A stretch of DNA of 32,239 nucleotides from Clostridia bacterium (GTDB lineage Bacteria; Bacillota; Clostridia; UMGS1883): NCBI GenBank assembly GCA_030527235.1, contig JAUNBL010000023.1, forward strand, positions 1-32,239. Direction: 5' to 3'. Of the stretch, positions 15,018 to 22,703 are shown piece after piece. Position numbers and translations under genes: made by a program. Numbering within the stretch: the first letter of the stretch is position 1; each line of letters starts with the position of its first letter. The notes below the pieces were generated by a model, which worked only from the letters and a program-made list of their open reading frames with translations, made no database searches and was not told where the DNA came from.

Positions 15018-16506
15018 ATTTTACTCTTTTATAGCCTGCGGTGTATTTCGCATAGTAGGGCTCGTATTCGTCAGCGCAGAGCGGTTTTGTTTCGTCCTTA
15101 ACGCGGATACAACTCTCACAGCCTTCCGCCACATTTTTATATGCTCCCGCACCGACAAGCGCAAGAATTGCTGCGCCCAGCGCGCCGCCTTCGCTAGATG
15201 TGGTGCGCTTTAGCGGGCATTTATAATTTGACGCGATTATCTGCCGCCATAGAGCGCTTTTTGCGCCACCGCCGCAGACTGCCATGTCACGAATATCGGC
15301 TCCGCTTGCACGCAAAACCTCGATACAGTCGCGGAGTGAAAACGCCACCCCTTCCATAACGGCTCGTATAAAGTCTCCTCTCTCAGTATCGGCTCCAATA
15401 TTAAGGAATGCGCCTCGTACTGCTGTGTCAAAATGTGGTGTCCGCTCTCCATTAAGATACGGTAAGTACAATACGCCTCGTGCGCCTATAGGTGAAGCTG
15501 CGGCCAGGGCATCTGTGAGAGCATATATATCCTCGCCAAGAGACGCGGCTCTTGCTTTTTCACCCTCGCAAAAGTTTTCACAAAACCACTTAAGAGAAAG
15601 TCCCGCCGCCTGAGTCACCCCCATTACATGCCATTCATTCGGCACAGCGGCACAGAAAGTGTGCATTCTGCCTTCTTTATCGCGCAGCATTTTTGACGTG
15701 TGAACAAAAACCACACCGCTTGTGCCTATTGTGGTAAACGCCTTTCCGTCGCTGCAAACCCCGGTACCTATCGCGCTGCATGCATTGTCACCTCCGCCGG
15801 CAACAACTATTGTCCCAATCGAAAGTCCTGTCGCTTCCGAAGCGGTTCTGCTCACCAACCCGCTGATTTCAACACTTTCATATACTTTCGGCAGCAAGCT
15901 TTTGTCTATATGCAGCTTGTCCGCCACTTCGCCAGACCATGTACGTTTTTCCACATCAAGAAGCTGCGTCCCGCCTGCGTCAGAAACATCGGTCGCGATT
16001 TCTCCGGTAAGGCGATAGCGGATATAATCCTTTGGCAGCATTATGTGCGAGCATTTGTCGTATATGTGTTCCTCATTGCTTCTCACCCATAGCAGTTTGG
16101 CAGCTGTAAAAGCCGCAGCCGCACGATTGGCCGTTATCTCTACCAGCCTCTCTTTTCCGACTGTGCGCTCAATTTCCTCACATTGGGGCTGTGTACGAAG
16201 GTCACACCAAAGTATGGAATTGCGCAAAACCGCACCGTTTTTATCAAGCATCACCAGTCCATGCATCTGCCCCGAAAGACCAACTGCAGCAATTTGCTCA
16301 GGCCTGACTTCTGCATGCTTCAAAACGGTTTTAATTGCGCTGCAGCATGCCAGCCACCAGTCCTCCGGGCGTTGTTCGGCATACCCGCCGCACGGACAAA
16401 GAAGCTCGTATTCTTTCGCAGATGACGATAGAGCAGTTCCGGTTTCATCAAAGAGCGCCGCCTTTAGCGCAGATGTCCCCACGTCTATTCCAAGAGAATA
16501 CATCAT
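15016..16506 (-). CDS. xylB: Xylulokinase
   Basis: A 496-residue FGGY-family sugar kinase. The phosphate-binding DVGTSALKAALFD lies at 8-20, GYAEQRPEDWW near 41-51, GLSGQMHGLVMLD near 79-91 and the second signature MEGVAFSLRDCIEVLR near 380-395, then CGGGAKSALWRQIIA. Length and motifs fit xylulokinase, which phosphorylates D-xylulose for the pentose phosphate pathway; some close FGGY relatives act on other pentuloses. No xylose isomerase, transporter or pentose regulator is adjacent, so substrate assignment rests on similarity alone. GAGGTG precedes two consecutive ATG codons. Confidence 0.88.
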   Translation of the reverse strand: MMYSLGIDVGTSALKAALFDETGTALSSSAKEYELLCPCGGYAEQRPEDWWLACCSAIKTVLKHAEVRPEQIAAVGLSGQMHGLVMLDKNGAVLRNSILWCDLRTQPQCEEIERTVGKERLVEITANRAAAAFTAAKLLWVRSNEEHIYDKCSHIMLPKDYIRYRLTGEIATDVSDAGGTQLLDVEKRTWSGEVADKLHIDKSLLPKVYESVEISGLVSRTASEATGLSIGTIVVAGGGDNACSAIGTGVCSDGKAFTTIGTSGVVFVHTSKMLRDKEGRMHTFCAAVPNEWHVMGVTQAAGLSLKWFCENFCEGEKARAASLGEDIYALTDALAAASPIGARGVLYLPYLNGERTPHFDTAVRGAFLNIGADTERGDFIRAVMEGVAFSLRDCIEVLRASGADIRDMAVCGGGAKSALWRQIIASNYKCPLKRTTSSEGGALGAAILALVGAGAYKNVAEGCESCIRVKDETKPLCADEYEPYYAKYTAGYKRVK

Positions 16507-16523
16507 TTATTCACCTCGATTCT

Positions 16524-16552
16524 ATATTACTGCTCATATTTAGATTTTGCAA
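16524..16552 (-). promoter_or_regulatory. Putative sigma-A promoter for xylB
   Basis: On the minus strand TTGCAA (16552-16547) and TAATAT (16529-16524) are 17 bases apart, about 18 bases before the start codon. Confidence 0.5.
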
Positions 16553-16561
16553 GTGAATTTT

Positions 16562-16574
16562 AGGAATAATTCCT
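16562..16574. repeat. 13-bp palindrome between divergent xylB and the SPOCS-LysM gene
   Basis: AGGAAT-A-ATTCCT is a perfect inverted repeat placed just upstream of the xylB -35 box. It may be a regulator site or chance. Confidence 0.3.
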
Positions 16575-16592
16575 TTGCTCGGCGCATAATCT
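16564..16592 (+). promoter_or_regulatory. Possible sporulation (sigma-E/K-like) promoter of the SPOCS-LysM gene
   Basis: GAATAATT (16564-16571) and CATAATCT (16585-16592), 13 bases apart, resemble mother-cell sigma-E elements, and no sigma-A consensus is visible upstream of this gene. The match is loose. Confidence 0.3.
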
Positions 16593-16625
16593 TTGGCGAT
16601 GAAACTATTAGGAGGAATTATAAAA

Positions 16626-18143
16626 ATGGATTTGAATTGCCAAACACTTCCGCTTGAATTCAATCGCCCCGGGTGCGGATGCTCGGAAACCTTCCGAGTT
16701 GACACCGACATCATAGTACCAGACACAAAGCCAGATATACTTCGCATATTGGACGTCTCTTCACATGCGTATATAGCGAAAAAGGACCTGCTCGCGGGAC
16801 ACGCCGTTATCAGCGGTGTTGTATGCTTTTCACTCATTTGTCTCGGAGACGACGGTGACAAAAGCGTGTTCGGAATATCCGGAAGCTGTGATTTTTCCCG
16901 CACGGTAGAGGGCGAGTTTATAAACACTGATGTCTCTGTGTGCGCGCGGATTGACGTTGTTTCAGACGGCTGTGAACTCATAAATTCACGCAAGGCGCTT
17001 CTCTTTGCTACACTGCAGCTTCGTCTGTCAGCCTCAAGCACAGACTCTCTTAATCCCATATGCGCCATAGAAGGTGCGCAAGTGATGACACAGCCCGTTA
17101 CATCAACTGTAAAACGTTTTTGCGAGGAGAAAAGCTTCACGGTTGAAGACACATCGGAATTGCCGGATTCCAAGAGCGCTGTATGCGACGTTTTATGCAA
17201 AAGCGTGCGGCTTGGAGAATGCGACTATAAAAGCGTGCAAAACAAACTCATTTTGAGAGGAAATCTCTTTGCGTCAATACTTTACACCAGTGAAAGTATG
17301 ATAGAAAGCGCAGAATTTGAGCTTCCGTTTACGGAAATTCTCGACCTGCCCGGACTGAATCCCGAAACCGGAATAATGCTTGACGCATGTGTCGGAAACT
17401 ACGATATCGGCATTGACAACGATACCAGCGGTATACGCCGCATGGTAAATATCTCTGCAAATGTAACGGTCAACATCTCCGGCAGCGAGTGTATCTCTAT
17501 GAGCGTTGTGACAGACGCATTTTTCCCGCGCAAAAATATGCAGTGCGAAAAACGCGCGCTAAAGCTTAATTCCATCTGTGCCACGCGCTGTGACGAAATA
17601 TACATCAAGGAAACACTTTCGCCGCGTGAGGCATCCACCATCGAAAAGGTATGCTCCGTAACAGGAAACGCGCGGATTGACGAAACACACTGGAGCGGTG
17701 ATTCTCTTAAAATAAGAGGAACTGTTCACGCATCCATGCTCTACATTTCGCTCGACGGACCGGATTGCGTTTCAGTCGATATTCCCTTTGAGCACAGCCT
17801 TGAAGTGCCAGAGTTTTCCGGAGGCGAAGTCTGCGCTGCAGCCTCGCTTCTTCGCATGAGCTACACTATTACTTCTGCAGTAGCCGTTGAGGTTCGTGCT
17901 GCGCCTAAGCTGTGCGTAAGCTGCGAAAAAAGCGCGGAATTAACACTTGTCACCTCTGCGGTTCTGGACGATTCGCCGATGCCTCCGCGACCGAGCGTTC
18001 TCATCACTTTTGCGGAAGAGGATGACACGCTCTGGAACGTGGCAAAGCATTACAATGTGGCTATTGACGAGCTCTGCGCCGCAAATGCAATCGAAAACAC
18101 TGCCGCGCTTAAAAAAGGCGAAAAACTAATTATTCCTACATAA
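16626..18143 (+). CDS. SPOCS (DUF3794) and LysM domain spore-envelope protein
   Basis: About 505 residues. It appears to hold three beta-rich SPOCS/DUF3794-type repeats: one from about 30, a second around 180-330 (TELPFTEILDLPG region), and a third around 345-430 (PFEHSLEVPEFSGG). The last 45 residues form a LysM peptidoglycan-binding domain (EEDDTLWNVAKHYNVAIDEL, ending KKGEKLIIP). There is no signal peptide, consistent with action from the mother cell on the forespore. Relatives occur in spore-forming Clostridia as coat or cortex-associated proteins. AGGAGG lies ten bases before the ATG at 16626; an upstream ATG at 16593 is less well placed. Single-gene unit closed by a hairpin. Confidence 0.85.
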   Translation: MDLNCQTLPLEFNRPGCGCSETFRVDTDIIVPDTKPDILRILDVSSHAYIAKKDLLAGHAVISGVVCFSLICLGDDGDKSVFGISGSCDFSRTVEGEFINTDVSVCARIDVVSDGCELINSRKALLFATLQLRLSASSTDSLNPICAIEGAQVMTQPVTSTVKRFCEEKSFTVEDTSELPDSKSAVCDVLCKSVRLGECDYKSVQNKLILRGNLFASILYTSESMIESAEFELPFTEILDLPGLNPETGIMLDACVGNYDIGIDNDTSGIRRMVNISANVTVNISGSECISMSVVTDAFFPRKNMQCEKRALKLNSICATRCDEIYIKETLSPREASTIEKVCSVTGNARIDETHWSGDSLKIRGTVHASMLYISLDGPDCVSVDIPFEHSLEVPEFSGGEVCAAASLLRMSYTITSAVAVEVRAAPKLCVSCEKSAELTLVTSAVLDDSPMPPRPSVLITFAEEDDTLWNVAKHYNVAIDELCAANAIENTAALKKGEKLIIPT

Positions 18144-18145
18144 AT

Positions 18146-18180
18146 ATTCGGCACAGCGTGCGCTGTGCCGAATGCTTTTA
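18146..18180. terminator. Bidirectional hairpin between the SPOCS-LysM gene and pgi
   Basis: A perfect 13-bp palindrome arm (ATTCGGCACAGCG with its complement) begins three bases after the SPOCS-LysM stop and is followed by GCTTTTA; pgi, convergent, ends within the same short gap. Confidence 0.75.
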
Positions 18181-19527
18181 TTGAAGTCTTTTACGAAGCG
18201 CGTCACCCATTTCCTCGTATCCGGGTTTTCCGAGCAGTGCAAACATGTTTTTCTTATACGCCTCAACACCTGGCTGGTCAAACGGATTTACGCCGAGAAG
18301 ATACCCGCTTATGCCACACGCCTTTTCAAAGAAATAGATTAAATTGCCCAGACAATACTCATCCATTTTTTCTACTTTCAACATCAAATTGGGAACCGCG
18401 CCGTCGGTGTGAGCCAAAAGAGTCCCACTCGCTGCTTGAGCATTTACAAAGCTTACGGTTTGCCCTGCCAAAAAATTAAGCGAATCCACGTTGTCCTTAT
18501 CGTTTTGTATTATAACATCCTTACGCGAATTTTCAAAGAACAACACCGTCTCAAACATTATACGCAAACCGTCTTGTATATACTGACCCATTGAATGCAG
18601 GTCGCTCGAAAAATCAACCGCAGCAGGGAAAATACCCTTGCCATCCTTACCCTCGCTTTCCCCGTAAAGCTGCTTCCACCACTCTCCGAAGGAATGTACT
18701 GCCGGCTCGTAATTTACCATAATTTCTATAGTCTTCCCCTTGCGGTAGAGGGCATTGCGCGCCGCCGCATAACGATAGCAGTCATTTTTTTGCAAATCGC
18801 ATACCGAGTATTCCTCTCGCGCATCGGCAGCTCCCTGCATAAGCGCGTCAATATCGGCTCCGCTCGCCGCAATTGGCAGCAATCCAACCGCCGTAAGTAC
18901 GCTGTAACGGCCGCCGACATCGTCCGGCACAACAAATGTTTCATAACCTTCCGCATCGCAAAGCGCTTTAAGGGCGCCACGCGCCTTATCAGTCGTGGCA
19001 AAGATTCTCTCCTTTGCGCCCTCTTTACCGTACTTTTCTTCTAACAGCGCGCGAAAAACCCTAAACGCTATTGCCGGCTCTGTCGTTGTGCCGCTCTTAG
19101 AAATGATGTTTACGGAAATATCCTTGTCTTTAACCGTCTCTATAAGGTCTGCAAGATACGTCGCACTGATATTGTTCCCTGCAAAGAAAATTTGCGGCGC
19201 ACCTTTTCTCCCGGCTTCACATGCATTGTAAAAACTATGACTCACCATTTCTATCGCCATTTTTGCGCCCAGATACGAGCCGCCTATTCCAATCACCACA
19301 AGTACATCGGAATTTCTCTTTATCTTCTCAGATGCAGCCTTTATCCGCGCGAACTCGTTTTTGTCATAGTCCACCGGGAGGTCAACCCAGCCGAGAAAAT
19401 CGCTGCCTAAACCCGTTTTTTGGTGCAGCGCGTCATGCGCTGTGTGCACATACGGCGCAAGTGCGCTTATCTCCTTCTCCGAAATAAACGGCGCCGCTTT
19501 TGAAGAGTCAAATTTGATTTTCGTCAT
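18178..19527 (-). CDS. pgi: Glucose-6-phosphate isomerase
   Basis: A 449-residue protein, the size of the short bacterial Pgi form. The sugar-phosphate-binding SIS fold is seen in [19 protein letters not shown] near 76-94 and [17 protein letters not shown] near 139-155. The catalytic Glu region lies around [17 protein letters not shown] near 283-299 and the C-terminal catalytic Lys segment is [19 protein letters not shown] near 416-434. It interconverts glucose 6-phosphate and fructose 6-phosphate. GAGGG precedes the ATG. It has its own promoter although it lies downstream of scfB on the same strand. fba lies nearby, but no glycolytic operon is formed. Confidence 0.97.
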   Translation of the reverse strand: MTKIKFDSSKAAPFISEKEISALAPYVHTAHDALHQKTGLGSDFLGWVDLPVDYDKNEFARIKAASEKIKRNSDVLVVIGIGGSYLGAKMAIEMVSHSFYNACEAGRKGAPQIFFAGNNISATYLADLIETVKDKDISVNIISKSGTTTEPAIAFRVFRALLEEKYGKEGAKERIFATTDKARGALKALCDAEGYETFVVPDDVGGRYSVLTAVGLLPIAASGADIDALMQGAADAREEYSVCDLQKNDCYRYAAARNALYRKGKTIEIMVNYEPAVHSFGEWWKQLYGESEGKDGKGIFPAAVDFSSDLHSMGQYIQDGLRIMFETVLFFENSRKDVIIQNDKDNVDSLNFLAGQTVSFVNAQAASGTLLAHTDGAVPNLMLKVEKMDEYCLGNLIYFFEKACGISGYLLGVNPFDQPGVEAYKKNMFALLGKPGYEEMGDALRKRLQ

Positions 19528-19563
19528 TACGTATTACCCTCTTTCGTTTTTTTGCTTTTGATT

Positions 19564-19592
19564 ATATTACCATTGCTTTGCGCCAAAGTCAA
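19564..19592 (-). promoter_or_regulatory. Sigma-A-type promoter for pgi
   Basis: On the minus strand TTGACT (19592-19587) and TAATAT (19569-19564) are separated by 17 bases in the gap between scfB and pgi. Confidence 0.65.
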
Positions 19593-19603
19593 GATGCGCT
19601 TTA

Positions 19604-20932
19604 TCATGTCTGCGCCAAAAGCGCCGCCGCCGCGATTGCACATTCAACCCTTTTCTTCTCCATCTCACAGGCAATGGAATACGGTTTTTCAATATCACCG
19701 TTCATCTGATATGCGTTTGCGGCACATCCGCCGCTGCAATAAAAACGCGCCCAGCATTCGGAGCATCCCTTCTTTGTGTATATATTGCTCCTCAAGAATT
19801 TTTCACGTACCGCGCTGTTAGTTATGCCTCTAAACACATCACCCATCTTAAACGATTTATCCGAAACAAACTGGTGGCACGGATATATGTCCCCATTGGG
19901 CGTCACTGCGGCGTACTCATGTCCGCTGCCGCACCCCGCTAAGCGCTTGTATGCGCACGGTCCCTGTTCAAAATCTATCATGAAGTGGAAAAAATTATAG
20001 AATCCGCCTTCTTTACGTGTTTTCACTAAATCAAGAGCGAGCTGTTCGTACTGCTTGAAAATTTCCGGCAAATCACTTTCACAAAGCGCATAGCTCTCAT
20101 TTGCCTTCGCCACAACAGGCTCCACGCTTATTTGTTCAAACCCGAGCGAGTGTATATGCTTAACGTCATTCAAAAAGTCAAGATTGTCGCGCGTGAAAGT
20201 ACCGCGAACATAATAACTCTTTTCTCCGCGCCCCTTCACAAGCTTTTGGAACTTCGGCACTACCGCGTCATAGCTGCCGCTCCCGTCCAGGCGCACACGC
20301 ACACTATCGTGCACCTCTTTTCTTCCGTCAAGAGAGAGCACCACGTTAGACATGTTTTCATTTATATACTCAATCTTTTTATCGTCAAGCAACATGCCAT
20401 TCGTTGTAATTGTAAAACGGAATTCCTTGTCGTGCTCGCGCCCTTGCTCTTTTGCATAATTTGTAATTTCACGCACTGTATCAAAATTCATCAGCGGCTC
20501 GCCGCCGAAATAATCTATTTCAATATTCCGGCGGTTTTTGCTTTCCTTGATAACAAAGTCTATCGCCGCCTTGCCTACCTTTGCGCTCATAAGTTCCCGC
20601 TTACCCATATACTCTCCGCCGTGCGCAAAGCAATACCTACAGCGCAGGTTGCAATCGTGCGCGATGTGAAGGCACAGCGCTTTTATAACGCTTTGTTTTT
20701 CCCAGTGGTTCGCTATTTCCCTGTACACATCGGGAGTAAACAGCTCTCCTCTGTCTTTGAGCATCAAAAGTTCAGCTTCAGCCTCGCTCATCTGAGCGCC
20801 GACATATTCCCCGCTCTCGGTGAAATTGTCAAGCGCGTTATACGCCGTTTCTGAAAGCACATGTACCGCGCCGCTCGCAATGTCCGCCACACAAAAGATT
20901 CCGAGTACGCTAAATTTATGTATTCTGGGCAA
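19604..20932 (-). CDS. scfB: SCIFF peptide maturase, radical SAM/SPASM thioether-forming enzyme
   Basis: A 442-residue radical SAM enzyme. Residues 1-80 fit a peptide-recognition (RRE-like) segment, starting RIHKFSVLGIFCVADIASG. The SAM cluster motif CNLRCRYC contains C94, C98 and C101, with GGEP at 143-146. A SPASM/twitch region carries auxiliary-cluster cysteines at about 326, 334, 352, 390, 393, 399, 403 and 422. This matches the SCIFF maturase (ScfB/CteB), which joins a Cys sulphur to a Thr carbon in the precursor. The start is a TTG, ten bases after GGAGG; an ATG just upstream runs straight into TAA. The 48-residue substrate gene is encoded 53 bases upstream. Confidence 0.95.
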   Translation of the reverse strand: MPRIHKFSVLGIFCVADIASGAVHVLSETAYNALDNFTESGEYVGAQMSEAEAELLMLKDRGELFTPDVYREIANHWEKQSVIKALCLHIAHDCNLRCRYCFAHGGEYMGKRELMSAKVGKAAIDFVIKESKNRRNIEIDYFGGEPLMNFDTVREITNYAKEQGREHDKEFRFTITTNGMLLDDKKIEYINENMSNVVLSLDGRKEVHDSVRVRLDGSGSYDAVVPKFQKLVKGRGEKSYYVRGTFTRDNLDFLNDVKHIHSLGFEQISVEPVVAKANESYALCESDLPEIFKQYEQLALDLVKTRKEGGFYNFFHFMIDFEQGPCAYKRLAGCGSGHEYAAVTPNGDIYPCHQFVSDKSFKMGDVFRGITNSAVREKFLRSNIYTKKGCSECWARFYCSGGCAANAYQMNGDIEKPYSIACEMEKKRVECAIAAAALLAQT

Positions 20933-20949
20933 TTATATCATTCCTCCGC

Positions 20950-20974
20950 AAAAAAGGCTGCCTCATGGGCAGCC
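20950..20974 (-). terminator. Intercistronic hairpin with U-tract between scfA and scfB
   Basis: On the minus strand GGCTGCC-CATGA-GGCAGCC is followed by six T residues. It lies eleven bases after the precursor stop and just before the scfB ribosome-binding site. It looks like a partial terminator or attenuator that would keep maturase transcripts below precursor transcripts. Confidence 0.7.
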
Positions 20975-20985
20975 CTCGCATATTT

Positions 20986-21132
20986 TCATCTGTTTTTATT
21001 CTCGCACTTTTGGTTTGCTACAGTACACGACGTTTTGCACGCGCTCTGACAAGAGGTTTGGCACTCGCCGCAACCGCCTTTTTTAACAGATTTAGTAAGA
21101 CTTGCACTTGTAAGCGTCTTCACATGCTTCAT
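20986..21132 (-). CDS. scfA: SCIFF precursor peptide (six-cysteine ribosomal peptide)
   Basis: A 48-residue peptide. The leader MKHVKTLTSASLTKSVKKGG is followed by a core with exactly six cysteines at 21, 24, 28, 32, 36 and 43 (pattern C-x2-C-x3-C-x3-C-x3-C-x6-C). This is the SCIFF (six cysteines in forty-five residues) family, nearly universal in Clostridia. Cys32 and Thr37 sit at the positions reported to be joined by a thioether in the Clostridium thermocellum peptide. AAAGGAGGG precedes the ATG and a consensus promoter lies about 36 bases upstream of it. The maturase gene follows. The biological function of the modified peptide remains unknown. Confidence 0.95.
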   Translation of the reverse strand: MKHVKTLTSASLTKSVKKGGCGECQTSCQSACKTSCTVANQKCENKNR

Positions 21133-21167
21133 ACCACAAAGCCCTCCTTTATTACATCATTGTATTA

Positions 21168-21196
21168 AATATACCACGCGCCGCTCGTGTTGTCAA
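21168..21196 (-). promoter_or_regulatory. Sigma-A-type promoter for the SCIFF precursor
   Basis: On the minus strand TTGACA (21196-21191) and TATATT (21173-21168) are 17 bases apart, giving the peptide gene its own transcription start independent of the upstream membrane-protein gene. Confidence 0.7.
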
Positions 21197-21208
21197 CACA
21201 TTTTTACG

Positions 21209-21613
21209 CTATTTTTCGCGCCGCAGATTAATGCCGACTATTCCTCCCGCACCACCGGAAATCAGTCCGTAGAGTACGCCGAGAAGCGTATGTATATTTA
21301 TATCTATCCCGTCATAAATCAGAAAACCTGCGCTGTAAAGCATAAGCATATAGAGCGCACCTGCGGCAGCGCCGTAAAGGTACCCAAAACGCCGGCTCCT
21401 CATTGAACAAAGCATACCCGCAAGCGCAATCGAGATATAATTTACCGCTCGTACCGATATGGAAACATACTTTTCATCAATCGGCGAATAGCAAAACACC
21501 ACCGCCAGCAAGGCAAGCAAAACTACCGCAAAGAGAAACGCCAGCAAAATATTCTTCAAGCAGCGCTTTATCCCAAGCGCGCTTTCCTTACGCGCCTCGT
21601 CTATTTTCATCAT
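21209..21613 (-). CDS. TIGR04086-type small membrane protein
   Basis: About 134 residues with four hydrophobic segments, near 21-42, 52-70, 76-95 and 104-128. It has a charged N-terminus (MMKIDEARKESALGIKR) and ends NLRREK. It fits the TIGR04086 family, small clostridial integral membrane proteins that, as I recall, are commonly encoded beside the SCIFF genes; the position here agrees. Function is unknown. The ATG at 21613 follows GGAGG by eight bases; a second ATG is immediately next. The ribosome-binding site lies inside the 3' arm of the upstream fba terminator hairpin. Confidence 0.8.
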   Translation of the reverse strand: MMKIDEARKESALGIKRCLKNILLAFLFAVVLLALLAVVFCYSPIDEKYVSISVRAVNYISIALAGMLCSMRSRRFGYLYGAAAGALYMLMLYSAGFLIYDGIDINIHTLLGVLYGLISGGAGGIVGINLRREK

Positions 21614-21617
21614 CTCA

Positions 21618-21662
21618 AAAACCTCCGAACACGCTTTTTGGTAAAGCATATTCGGAGGTTTT
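21618..21662 (-). terminator. fba terminator hairpin that contains the next gene's ribosome-binding site
   Basis: On the minus strand AAAACCTCCGAA pairs perfectly (12 bp) with TTCGGAGGTTTT around an inner GCTTT/AAAGC stem, eight bases after the fba stop. The U-run of the hairpin is short. The GGAGG in the 3' arm is the Shine-Dalgarno sequence of the TIGR04086-type gene. Confidence 0.75.
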
Positions 21663-21670
21663 CTCTTTTA

Positions 21671-22534
21671 TTACGCCTTGTTAACCGAACCGAAGATTTC
21701 CATTTTTTCCTTAACTGTGGCCTTAATAGCTTCAAATCCGGGTGCAAGAAGCTTTCTGGGGTCAAAGCCCTTGCCCTGAAGGTCCTTACCTTCTTCGATA
21801 TATTTGCGTGTGGCCGCCGCAAAAGCAAGCTGGCACTCTGTATTAACATTGATTTTCGCAACGCCGAGCGAAATAGCTTTCTTAATCATATCAGTGGGGA
21901 TACCCGTACCGCCGTGAAGCACAAGCGGCATGTTGCCGGTCGCTGCCTTTATCTTCTCAAGCGTATCAAAGTCAAGACCTTTCCAGTTCTCCGGGTACTT
22001 GCCATGAATGTTGCCGATACCTGCCGCAAGCATTGTCACGCCGAGAGCCGCGATTCTCTTGCATTCTTCAGGGTCTGCAATGTCTCCGTTGCCGATAACG
22101 CCGTCTTCCTCGCCGCCGATTGCACCGACTTCCGCCTCAACAGAAAGTCCTAACGCATTCGCCTGCGCGACAAGCTCCTTTGTTTTTTCAATATTCTCAT
22201 CAATCGGATATTTGGATCCGTCAAACATAATAGACGGAAATCCCGCTTCAATGCAGGCCTTTGCACCTTCGTAGGAGCCATGGTCCAAATGAACGGACAC
22301 GGGGACTGTGATGTTCAGGCACTCAATCATTCCGCGAACCATGCCCATTACCGTTTTGTAGCCCGCCATGTACTTGCCTGCGCCTTCGCTGACGCCCAAG
22401 ATTACAGGTGAGTTGTTTTCCTGTGCCGTAAGAAGGATGGCCTTTGTCCACTCAAGATTGTTAATGTTAAACTGACCAACCGCATACTTACCGTCACGTG
22501 CTTTTTCGAGCATTTCCTTTGCCGATACTAACAT
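21671..22534 (-). CDS. fba: Class II fructose-1,6-bisphosphate aldolase
   Basis: About 287 residues. Motifs are FNINNLEWTKAILLTAQENNSPV near 21-43 with the letters typical of class II aldolases, the zinc-binding VHLDHGSYEGAKACIEAGF near 81-99, SIMFDGSKYPIDEN near 101-114, ECKRIAALGVTMLAAGIGNIHGKY near 160-183 and LVLHGGTGIP near 205-214. It is a zinc-dependent enzyme cleaving fructose 1,6-bisphosphate; close relatives use tagatose bisphosphate. The ATG at 22534 follows GGGAGGT; an in-frame ATG at 22621 lies in the leader and has no such site. Confidence 0.95.
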   Translation of the reverse strand: MLVSAKEMLEKARDGKYAVGQFNINNLEWTKAILLTAQENNSPVILGVSEGAGKYMAGYKTVMGMVRGMIECLNITVPVSVHLDHGSYEGAKACIEAGFPSIMFDGSKYPIDENIEKTKELVAQANALGLSVEAEVGAIGGEEDGVIGNGDIADPEECKRIAALGVTMLAAGIGNIHGKYPENWKGLDFDTLEKIKAATGNMPLVLHGGTGIPTDMIKKAISLGVAKINVNTECQLAFAAATRKYIEEGKDLQGKGFDPRKLLAPGFEAIKATVKEKMEIFGSVNKA

Positions 22535-22611
22535 AACACTACCTCCCAATTCTTTTGTTCTAAAAATATATTCTCTTAAAAAAGCTTTTTCCCTCCATTT
22601 AATTTTCCGAA

Positions 22612-22640
22612 AGTTAACCAAATTTCGACCGCAGCGTCAA
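22612..22640 (-). promoter_or_regulatory. Possible sigma-A promoter for fba
   Basis: On the minus strand TTGACG (22640-22635) and TTAACT (22617-22612), 17 bases apart, about 78 bases before the start. The -10 box is weak. Confidence 0.35.
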
Positions 22641-22653
22641 GTCCCTTGTGTAC

Positions 22654-22680
22654 ATATTTACCTCCGGTCTCAAATAGAAT
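22654..22680 (+). promoter_or_regulatory. Possible sigma-E-like promoter for spoIIP
   Basis: ATATTT (22654-22659) and AATAGAAT (22673-22680), 13 bases apart, loosely resemble sigma-E elements; spoIIP is a sigma-E gene in Bacillus. No sigma-A consensus is apparent here. Confidence 0.3.
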
Positions 22681-22703
22681 AGATATGAAAGGACTGAAGT
22701 CAA

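Noticed and set aside
15016-16506. A xylose utilisation operon around the xylulokinase
   Set aside because: Flanking genes are a tRNA and a spore protein; no isomerase, transporter or XylR-type regulator is present.
20132-20854. A 240-residue plus-strand reading frame opposite the SCIFF maturase
   Set aside because: It lies entirely antisense to a clearly conserved radical SAM gene, has no good ribosome-binding site and reads like the complement of coding sequence.
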